The position numbers and the translations under genes are program-made. 64,000 bases of DNA from Chimonanthus salicifolius (taxonomy: Eukaryota; Streptophyta; Magnoliopsida; Laurales; Calycanthaceae), in assembly GCA_013350335.1 (NCBI GenBank), contig CM023536.1:45268314-45332313 (forward strand). Reading direction: 5' to 3'. Shown piece after piece: positions 36,852 through 47,400 of this stretch (the stretch's first letter is position 1; each line of letters starts with the position of its first letter). Under the pieces are notes generated by a model that saw only the letters and a program-made list of their open reading frames with translations, ran no database searches and was not told where the DNA came from.

Positions 36852-37014
36852 TCATATGAGTGTAGCTCAACTCGTTACCTCCTGCCTCAAGAAGTGGCAG
36901 ATCACGGGTTCGAACTTGGTGTGCCTTAAGGGTAGGGTCTACCCGTAGGTGTTTTACGCACAGTATCCCGCAGTTTCCCACACGTATAATATAAAAAAAA
37001 AAAAAAAAAAAAAA
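36852..37014 (+). mobile_element. tRNA-derived SINE with poly(A) tail
   Basis: An A-box-like TGTAGCTCAACTCG near 36860 is followed about 45 bp later by a B box GGGTTCGAACTTG (36906-36918). The body ends in an uninterrupted A-run of about 22. A target duplication AGTAGAAAATG flanks it (36841-36851 and 37015-37025). All four hallmarks of a Pol III-transcribed SINE are present. Confidence 0.8.
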
Positions 37015-37025
37015 AGTAGAAAATG

Positions 37026-37486
37026 CCTTTGTCACGGTATTACTAGCCAAAATATTTCGTATAAACATCGAGGTCTTAGTTTTAGATTGCTGAAAAGAAA
37101 AGAAAAGAAAATGCCATTAGAGATTGGACCAACGAGGTGTGGAATTTAATAAAATACAAAGAAGAATCAATACTTGATTTTTAGGTCCAAAGTAGGTCAG
37201 AAATTGATGTGCATTCACCTGATACCATTCGTCTAAAAACTCAAAAAAAATTCAAGATAGGATTTTAAGTTAAGTGAGTCGATGAGTTTTACTGAAGTAT
37301 TTTAGTGGAGTCCAAAAACTCGGGCAGAGTTACTCAACTCGATAAGATTAACTCTGACTCGATAAGATTTTGAGTCAAATATGAGTTTACAGTCTTCCAA
37401 CTATGCGTAATACCAATGCACATCAGTAACTGATCCACCAACTGTTGGCCTCTGATAAGAATGAATTGCTAGTCATACGTACTGTT
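37026..37486. other. Intergenic stretch
   Basis: No gene seen. An AAAAG microsatellite-like run lies at 37093-37111. Confidence 0.4.
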
Positions 37487-37494
37487 GGTTGAAC

Positions 37495-37783
37495 CAGGGG
37501 TTTAAAAATCGGTATCGGCCGATATATCGGCCGATACGATATGTCGACCGATATATCGCTATCGGCCGATATATCGGCCGATAATTTTCTCTTTCTTCTT
37601 TGTTTTTTTAAATATCGGCCGATATCGGCCGATATTTTGATATCGGGCCGATATAATACGGCCGATATCAAGGCCGATATTGTGAATATCGGCCGATACG
37701 ATACATATCGGTCGATATTCACATGGCCAAAACCGATATATATCGGCCGATACGATACGTATCGGCCGATATTTAAACCCCTG
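37495..37783. mobile_element. hAT MITE of the CGGCCGATAT family, copy 3 (short)
   Basis: The termini CAGGGGTTTAAA and TTTAAACCCCTG are perfect inverted repeats, with a perfect 8-bp duplication GGTTGAAC (37487-37494 and 37784-37791). At 289 bp it consists almost wholly of CGGCCGATAT words and lacks the ACCG-type core of copies 1 and 2. It is the best-preserved set of ends in the window. Confidence 0.85.
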
Positions 37784-37791
37784 GGTTGAAC

Positions 37792-38407
37792 AAGTGTGGC
37801 CAATGATTTGCTGAGCTAGACCATTGATGTGACAGTGATCACAATAGTGGGAGCCCATGTATAACATGGATATTTTTAAGTTTTAAAGATTAAAATATTG
37901 GTTGAAATTGAAATGAGAAGCTGGTATATATTTATATTAATTTTGTATTTTGGTTAAAATTTAATTTGATTCTAAATAAAAATTCTTAAAAGATAAATGA
38001 AAATATCCTCAAGTTAGCATCGTAAATACTTGTTGCAAATGCATTCAGCAAGCATACGAAGATGTTGAAATTTTTATCAGCTTTGAATGGATCTGTGGAG
38101 GTAGTCAGGTTATTCCAGCACTGCTTGTGAGTTTTTAAACAGTCTACTTAAGAGTTGAAGCTGCGTCCAAGTGAACAGGTCCAAAGGAAACAGTGACAAG
38201 ATTTTGAATTATGATATATGCCTCACATTGATGAATAAAATGTACAACATGGTGTACAAAAATTTTTGAGGGCCATCCTGCTGTAATTTCTTTGGATCTA
38301 ACTATGGACACTGTTCACAACTTCGCATCATGTGGAAAGTATCAATTTGTATTTCTTAGTTGAGTTGACACCAGTGTCCAGGTTGAGTCCATGCATCGTG
38401 TTTTTTA
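37792..38407. other. 3' flank of the MACPF gene
   Basis: The 3' UTR of the minus-strand MACPF gene should lie here. I could not place its poly(A) site. No other gene seen. Confidence 0.35.
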
Positions 38408-41400
38408 CTAGGATTTCCATGTGTCAATTCCAACATCATATGGGTCATCCTCAGGCATTATGGCCAACAACGAATACTTAACTTTCAACGAGATCTTACC
38501 GCCTTCCACGCACAGCTTGGCACCAGTGACCACCCAATATCCTGGTGGTACCTCTGGTCCCCTAACCATTTCCCTTGTGTCAACAAACCTTGCCATCCTT
38601 GGCACCCTTGTTGGGGCAGGAGGCCCATCTGGAAACACAGCTGAATTCAGTTGCTCCAATTTGCCTGCTTTCCCATCTGGAATCTGGTCCGTGCTAAAAC
38701 GTGTGCTAAACAGTGTCGAGATCATTCCTGATTTCCTAGTCAGGTTGGCAGGACAATCCCACTCTGATCTACGGATCCTTGCTGATCCTACTATAGAGAA
38801 GCCGAGCCTCAGGAACAACACCTTTTTCATGCCAATCTCCTTCACTTCAAACCAGGCCTTGCTCACTACAGAAGCAGGTTCATCAATGCAGGCTCCACTA
38901 TACTGGACTGGGGCTGTGCACACATGGGAGAATAGGCTCCACTTGACAGGCTCATAGTATTGTCGTTCTTGCAGGGCGTGATCATCAGGTTCAATGTTGC
39001 AGCCATCAGATAGTTCGAGGATCCTAGGCAGTGAAGAAAGGTGCTGAAGATGGATTGCTAAGAGATTACTCTTATTTCCTTCCAAGTATAGACGGATCCC
39101 TGTTGCTGGCCGATTTCCAGCATCAACCTGGATTAGGAACCACAAAAGAACTCAAAACTGGGTAAATGGAAGTGTAGACATATGAAAAATGTAGAAGTTT
39201 GCCACGTCGAAAGGTTCATTTTCACTTAATTGAGAAAAGGAGAAAAGTATATATTTATACAACAATTTGACAAAACATTTGCCTTCTTCCTTTCTTGGTC
39301 GATACTCTGTTCTACAGTTTTGACAATGCAGTTTAAGAAGACATCTTGAGAGCATATCAAGGCATAGTGTGAAAGTCCGTACTAGAACGATGCACAGATC
39401 CCAGGTGGGGTAAAAATAGAACCTTTACCAATTTTTATTAATTTTATTAAACAACACAAATAACCTTAATCACTTTTAATTTATTAACCAAAATAGATGT
39501 GTAATACCCTGCCCCGGATTAGGAGTGTCTTAGCTAAATTTCGTGTTTTAACCGGATGATCTCGAGGTTTTCAGTCAGGGCTTTGGGGAAAGCCCAAAGT
39601 TTGGCCCAATCCGAGCTCGTGAGCTCAGAGATCCAGCCCGTTCAGCTGGAGGGGTATTTTGGTAATTTACCACCTGTTGTGATTATTTCTCTAAATTGTG
39701 TGAATTGGTGATTATTTTTGATTGATAATACTCTCCTTATGGAATAATTTGCATTTCTAAGTTTAAAATGAATTTAGTTTTCAGAAAATGATATTTTTAT
39801 CGCCCGAAAGAGAGTTTTAATTATTTTAAATAATTTCGGGTAAGAGATAAAATTTGAAAATGGTATTGGGTGTTAGACCATTTTAATATTGAACTAGATA
39901 TTTCATTTCATCTCAAAATAAGGTTTACAAATGAGTTATTTTTACATTAGTTTAATTAAGCAATTATGGATAAAATATGATTTTTGTTTAAATCGAGGGT
40001 TTTTAGTGAGAGATAATTCACGAAATTTTTATGGTAACCTAAGTTTTAAAAACCCAACCCATCTGTAAGGTTGGATCTGATTTTGGAGTCTTAAATTTAT
40101 TACTCATAGTTCAAAAAAATCAGTTTTATTAATCTGAGGCCCTTTCTGCAATTTGGGAAATACTTAGGGACTGATCTGCAAAAGCAGAGCAGCCTGCACA
40201 CGGCATGCCGCGTGCACTGGCCGCTCGGCGGTGATGATTTCGTTCAGCCGTCCCGTCCCATCCTCCCAACCGATTTTCCGGCCAGCCAGCCTATAAATTC
40301 AAGCCTCTTCCGATCGTTTGAATTCCCAGCAGATTTCTGCATTTCTTCCCTCTCTAATCTCTGTTTAAAATCCATCCGAAGAGACCTGCTGAGCTTCTGT
40401 TTTTCAATAACAGTAAGCTAAGTGGGAGATTTTCCAAAGATCCGAATTTCAAACCAGGAACCAAAACCAAGGTATCCATTGCTTTCCTTTTTAAATTTCA
40501 ACCGATTTAGAATCAAACAAAACTGATTTTGACCCTGTTTTGATGGAGAAAAACGATTTTGAAGTTTTAAGGAAAACCATGGGTTTTATGTACCCGTGAG
40601 GATTTACCCTTAAAATCGGATGACCCTTTGAGCTTTTGAGCTCCAAACCTCTCCCTATGGAAAGAGGACTCCCAGAGGAGTCCATCAGACCAGACGGATG
40701 TGAAAAACGAATCCAGGAAGCCCTCCCTTTCTGGAATCGCATTTCACCTGTTTTCCGCCGTGACTGTCTGCTGTCGCAGACAGTCGGAGAAGACGACTCT
40801 CGGAAGGTCCGAGAGCCGATCTTCGGACGGTCCGAACGTTCGGACGGTCCGAGCAGTGACCCTCGGACGTTCCGAGCTTCAACCCGAAGCCCAGTTCGCC
40901 CGAGGTGAGCCAGACCCACTTCGGAAGAACCGAGCCAGCTCGGAAGGACCGAGCCAGCTCGGAAGGTCCGAGCATCCTCAGAAGGTCCGAACCTGTATTC
41001 GGATGTTCCGAGATCTGCAGACCCACGAGACTTCTGTTTTTCCGTTTTCTGGACTTCGGACGGTCCGAGACTCAGTCTTCGGACGATCCGAAGTCAGGCC
41101 TCAAGTTCCGAGGCCTGAGACTCAGTTTTGTGTGGTTCGGATGATCCGAAGCCACTGACCCAAGTTCCGAAGTAATGTTCCGAGGAACACTGTTTTGAAA
41201 AATAATAAAATATTGTTTGATTACTGTTTTAATCTTGATTATTATTTGTTTGATATGTTTAACTATTTGTTACGATTTATACCTCCCTGTTAATTAAAAT
41301 TGTACTAACCCCTTTTCTCTTATTATTTATAGTGTAAATACTATTGTATACGCTTTCAGTCCGACACTAGTCGGGAACTGAGTGATTCACTTTCAGGACG

Positions 41401-44400
41401 ACACTATAGTCGGGCACTGAGTGACCTCGAGGCCTACTCAAAATGTCAGCTCTGGTCCTATCCAGAAGACAACCGAGAAGTGACCCGAGGATCTAGACCT
41501 TACTCAATAAGTCAATCTGGTCAATGCCCAGAAGACAATATGAGTTTGGACTGAGCCCCTTATGTTTATTATATTATTATCTTGTGGATGATTTAAAGAG
41601 GATAGAAACCAAATAGGAGACTCATTCCATTAAACCCGGATATTTTGTAGGAAAATATATGATTTCCAAATTCTACGTATATGTACGTATTTGTTATGTA
41701 TATTGATTGAGCACTTGTATGTTGTTTGACAGAGACCGCGAAACCACACAATCACGGTGAGGGAACTTAACTCTGCAGATTTTGTAAACAGGTGTTATAT
41801 TGAGCAATGAGTGGTTTCGGTTTTGATGAACCCACTCATGTGCCTATACATGATGCACTATGGTAAGAGTGCTGTGATGATTTGATATTACGGTGTTGAC
41901 CGTATGTGTATGTAAGACTGCTTCCACGTACCTGGGCTATTGAACCAATATCGGCCATATGAGAGATGGTTTATGTCTACTGGACCATGGGCGGACCATG
42001 CTGTCGTCAGTTGCTGACTTGAGGGTGTCAGTACCGGTTACGTTTAAGAACCGGAGATGTACTTGCAAGGATGTATTTTGACCGTGTCGGGACTTAATAC
42101 TGGTCTCAGTGTAGTCGGCAGGCGTTACGGTGGATAAAGGCAGTGATTGATAGTTGATGATGTTATTATCTTATTTGAGATTATGCTTACTGTTATCAAG
42201 CATGTGATATTAACTGTTGTTAACCTGTTTTACTATTTGCTTAATGTGCACTGTTAATTATCCTTCACTGGGCTTGTTAGCTCACACCACTCACCTTTCA
42301 GGCGATGAACCCGAGGAGGAGGACCCTCTCTTTCAAACTTAGGGCGTTTGAGCCAAGGCAGTGTTTGGGGATTCCCCCGGAGCGAAATGCCCTGATCTCT
42401 TTCTGTTGGTTCTCGGAACCGTTATTTTTGTATTAAGTACCGGATGTGGTACTTAATTTGTATTTGACTATTGTAATCGGCTATGTTGCCATTTGAGACG
42501 ATGTTATGGATTGATTTATCAATGTTAATAATTGTTTGATCTTATTATTAGTGGATGTTATTGTGTTGTTTTGCTATGTCTATGGGGCATGCTTATGGTA
42601 CATGTTTGAGTCCTCTTAGCGGGCTGATGCGTAACCGCTGGGCCTAACTGTTGATCCGGCCCAGTAAGAGTGCTTGTGGATTAGTTACTTTCCTTTCAAA
42701 AAAAAAAAAAAAAAAAATCAGTCGCGTTCCGGGCCCACTGGTCGGGTCGGGGCGTGACAGCTTGGTATCAGAGCGTAGGCTCAACTCTAGGACTGTGATG
42801 GGTTACTACCTAGTTAGACTTGTTTTTGCCCTAGTATTGCTATTGTATTGACATTTCCTTGTTTGGTGATACAGATATGTCAAGCAATAATACCGAGTGC
42901 TTCCAGGGGACACCTAGCGACCCTATCGTCATAGATTCTGGAGATGACTCCGGTGCGCCAAATTTCGATGAGGTTGCACCTAGGGAGGAGGTAGTAGTGG
43001 CATCCCCCGAATACCACGTGGGTGCTGAACCTGAGGAGGAAGAGGGAGATGTCCCAATTCCTGAGGAGTCGGTGGGGGAGAACGGTTCACCAGAGTATGT
43101 TCCGGCCACTCCGCCATTGGACGAGTACCAAGATGAGATGTGTGAGCTCTGCAATCAGGCAGGGCACAATTTCATCTATTGCCCCTATCCACCCAGTGTC
43201 ATTTGCCCTGTTTGCGGACTCCGCGGACATGGAAATGCCAGAACCAATTGTCCTTATGTAGGAGGACCGGGGATCATACCCTGTTTAACTTGTGGGGTGT
43301 ACGGGCACAAATCTGAGGCCTGCCCAGACAACTTTTATTATTTTGGTGGTGAAGAAGGATCTTTTTCAGGGAATTAGATCAATCATTGTTAGGGGGCATC
43401 AGGGAGTTTTGTCTTATAAGGGTTAAGTTTGGTTATTTTGAAGGGTTTTTACACCCTACTAACCTTTGTACTTGTATTGAAATTGTTGAATGAATTCTAA
43501 TTGAAATTGTTACAACTTGTGTCTTCTACTTTGATAAAAAATTTTAAAATTTGGTTAATGATATTTACAAGTGTAAATAACAGATGTCAGGACCCAACGC
43601 AAACCGAGCCAACTTTCGTGGGAGGAGGACTGGTCTTCCACCCCGTGACCTACCCAATGAGGCGATACGAGCGGCGGTTGAAGCATTTCAGCAGATAGCT
43701 GAAAATATGCGACGTCCGCCAGTCCAAACGCCAGAAGAGAGAGCCACCTCGGCTCTGAAAGAGTTCAAACGTCTGAACCCGACTAGCTTCTCGGGAACAG
43801 AAGACCCCAGCGCTGCGAGGAACTGGCTAACCCAGATTAGCCGAATCCTCAATACCCTAGCAATCGCCGATGATTTACGTGTGACCTTGGCAACTTATCA
43901 GCTCGAAGGGAACGCCTACGAGTGGTGGGAGGCGAAGAGCTTGGTTCGTAATCACGAGCCAATGACTTGGGAGGAGTTTTCTGCAGCCTTTCTGGCCCGT
44001 TACTTTCCAAAGACGGTGAAGGAGGCAAGGAAGAGAGAGTTCCTCAACATTCAGCAGGGTTCAGATACAGTGGCACAGTATGCCATGCGCTACATCGACC
44101 TGATGCAGTTTGTGCCGTGGATTGCAGCCAATGAGGAAGAGAAGATCCAGCATTTCGAGAACGGACTCAGACCCTTCCTGCAGCGGCAAGTGGCCGGCCT
44201 AGTGTTCAACACTCTGGAGGAGATCATCGAGCGCGCTTCGAAGGTGGAAGCAGTTGACTCTATCAACCGGAGCACTGACAGCTCTCAGAAACCTTCTTCT
44301 AACAAGAAGGCAAGGTTCAATCAGCAGAAGAGGCCTTTCTTCAGGAAGAGCCAACCTAGTGTGGGCCAGTCCAGTCGGTCCGACTCTCGGCCAATCGTAT

Positions 44401-47400
44401 GCTACACCTGCAATCAGCCAGGGCATACTTCTAGATTCTGTCAATCCAAAGGAGAGAGAGCTTGTTTTCACTGCAAGCAAACCGGGCACCTGTTCAAGGA
44501 TTGTCCTTTTTCTGGTAAAGCGGCACCTTCACAAGGCGCAGGAGTTTCCTACTCCGTGGCGCAGCCATCTGTCGGCAGAGGTTCTCAGCAGGCTTCCAGA
44601 GGATCAGCGACACCGAGGAACGGACCACCTCGGAGCGATCAGGGGAGAGGACGAGGGCGTCCTCAAGGGAGAGTCTACTCTTTAGGGACTCAGAAGGAGG
44701 AACCAGTGGAGAACGCAGTAATGGAAGGTACCCTTCATCTTTTCAGTCTTTTGGCTCGGGTGTTGTTTGATACCGGTGCTTCGCATTCCTTTATCTCTAG
44801 AACTTGTTGTGTTAGATTGGGTTTGAAACCTGTAGAAGTAGTTAACCCGCTAATGGTAGTTTCACCTTTGGGTAAGAAGGCTTTGGCAAACCAAGAGTGT
44901 AGATCTTGCATTTTGAAGATTAGCGGAGTGGAGTTGTCTTATGATTTTCTAGTTCTGGAAATGACGGACTTTGACATCATCCTTGGTGTGGATTGGATGT
45001 CTGTTTTTGGAGTCTTGATAGACTGCCCTCAGAAGAGGATTCATGGGGTCTCCTCAACCGGTGAGAGGTTTGTTGAGAAGTTGGTACCCTATGAAAGGAT
45101 GAGAGTTACTTTCTCTGGCCTTAGGGCGTATCCCGGTAGTGTGGTGGCAAGCATGGGTTGGGAAGATGTAGGTGGTGTAGGGTCTGTTGCTCCTCGGGTG
45201 GTGTGTGAGTTTATGGATGTTTTTCCTGACCAGTTGGCTGGGCTACCTCTACGCCGAGAGATAGAGTTTGTTATAGACCTACAGCCAGGAACATCTCCAA
45301 TTTCCATGGCACCTTATCGGATGGCGCCGGCAGAGCAGAGAGAGCTAGCTACGCAGGTAGAAGAGCTTCTTAGTCTTGGTTTTATCCGTCAGAGCAACTC
45401 GCCGTGGGGCGCACCTGCTCTCTTTGTGAAAAAGAAGGATGGATCGATGAGGATGTGTATAGATTACCGGCGGCTTAACCAGGTAACTATTAAGAATAAG
45501 TATCCGTTGCCTAGAATAGATGACCTCTTTGATCTTTTGAGGGGATCGAAGTGTTTTTCGAAGATCGATTTGAGATCGGGTTACCATCAGTTGCGGATTC
45601 GAGAGGAAGACATTCCAAAGACTGCTTTTCGGACGCAGTATGGCTTGTACGAGTTTGTTGTGATGCCTTTCGGTTTGACGAACGCACCAGCCATGTTCAT
45701 GGACTTGATGAATCGGGTGTTTCGACCGTATCTGCGAGAGTTCGTGATAGTCTTCATCGACGATATCTTGATCTATTCGTCATCAGAAGAGGAGCATGAG
45801 CGTCATCTGCGGATTGTTCTTCAGACTCTTCGGGAGCATCAGCTGTTTGCTAAGCTGAGCAAGTGTGAGTTTTGGTTGACTCAAGTGCAATTTCTGGGAC
45901 ATGTAGTGTCTCCAGGAGGAATCTCGGTAGATCCAGCAAAGGTAGAGACCGTGAAGACTTGGGAGAGTCCCAAGAGCGTGTTCGAGATCCGGAGCTTTCT
46001 GGGATTAGCAGGATATTACCGAAAGTTTATCCCGCACTTCTCTCAGATCGCGGTACCGATGACTCGGCTGACGAGGAAGAACGTCAAGTTCGAGTGGAGC
46101 GAAGCTTGTGAGAAAGCATTTCAGGAGCTGAAGGAGAAGTTGACGACGTCTCCAGTGTTAGTGATACCCGAGCAAGGACGAGGTTACGATGTTTATTGCG
46201 ACGCGTCCAAGTTTGGTTTGGGTTGTGTGCTGATGCAAGAGGGGAAGGTAGTAGCTTATGGTTCCAGGCAATTGAAGGGACACGAGCAGAACTACCCGAC
46301 TCATGATTTGGAGTTGGCAGCTGTTGTATTCTCGTTGAAATTGTGGAGACATTACTTATATGGTGAGAAGTTCAATGTGTTTTCTGATCACCATAGTCTC
46401 AAGTATATCTTCACTCAGAAAGACTTGAATATGAGGCAGCGTAGGTGGATGGAGTACTTGGGAGATTATGACTTCAGTCTCTCCTATCACCCGGGGAAAG
46501 CCAACGTGGTGGCCGATGCCTTGAGCAGGAAGTCTCATAACGACGTGGCGAGGATGGCATCCTTGCAGTGGAAGATGCTCGAAGTTCTGTCCGAGTACGA
46601 TCTGGAGCTGATCGAAGGAAGCGGGTCAGCGAGAATCCATAGTTTGGTTCTGCAACCCGAGGTAGTTAGTTTGGTGTTGGAAGGACAACAAAGCGACCCA
46701 GAAGCAAAGGAGTTGGCAACTCAGCTTTCAGGAGGAGCAACTTTAGAGGATTGGAAGATCAAGGCAAACGGAAGTCTTACTTTCAAAGATAGACTGTTCG
46801 TGCCAAAATCGGACGAGTGCAGGAGGAAAGTGCTTGATCACTTTCATCGATCTCGCTTTGCAGTGCATCCCGGTGGTACAAAGATGTATCGTGACTTGCG
46901 GCGACTTTTCTGGTGGAAAGGTATGAAGCGCGAGGTAGCAGATTTTGTGTCCAAGTGCCTAACTTGTCAACAAGTGAAGGCGGAACATCAACGACCCGGT
47001 GGGAAGATGCAACCTTTGGAAGTGGCTGAATGGAAGTGGGAGCATATCACGATGGATTTTGTAACTGGTTTTCCTAAGTCTCCTAAGAAGAACGACGCTA
47101 TTTGGGTAATAGTCGATCGATTGACGAAGTCAGCTCACTTTCTACCGATCAAGAAGACGGATTCCTTGGCTACTCTAAGTAGATTGTATTTGAAGGAGAT
47201 AGTCAGATTGCATGGAGTGCCTGTATCCATTGTATCTGATAGAGACCCGAGGTTCGTGTCAAGGTTTTGGCAAGGATTGCAAGAGGAGTTGGGGACTAAG
47301 CTGTGCTTTAGCACCGCTTTTCACCCTCAGACGGATGGTCAGTCAGAGAGAACCATTCAAACCTTAGAGGATATGCTAAGGGCTTGTGTGATGGATATGC

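Larger units (their letters stand above)
39500..42759 (+). repeat. 5' LTR of the chromovirus
   Basis: Begins TGTAATACCCTGCCCC and ends GGGGCGTGACA. It has a TATA box at 40293, a hairpin at 40762, a palindrome array at 40800-41149, a pair of GAGTGA-containing repeats near 41355-41425, and an A-run of 20 near the end. With a TATA box about 800 bp in, R plus U5 would be some 2.4 kb, giving a very long leader. Confidence 0.95.

Noticed and set aside
37423..37803. Frames with repeated YRPI words
   Set aside because: Translation of the CGGCCGATAT array in the 37495 MITE, not a protein gene.
38421..38957. 178-codon plus-strand frame
   Set aside because: It is the antisense of the last MACPF exon, whose minus-strand frame has clear family similarity.
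40700..41158. Long frames on both strands in the LTRs (and their copies at 49351-49809)
   Set aside because: They arise from the palindrome array, which reads as SERSDGP-like peptides on either strand. They are not genes.
42859..42876. Extension of the extra frame to a TTG start
   Set aside because: Plant translation starts at AUG; the ATG at 42877 is the first in frame and lies close behind the primer-binding site.
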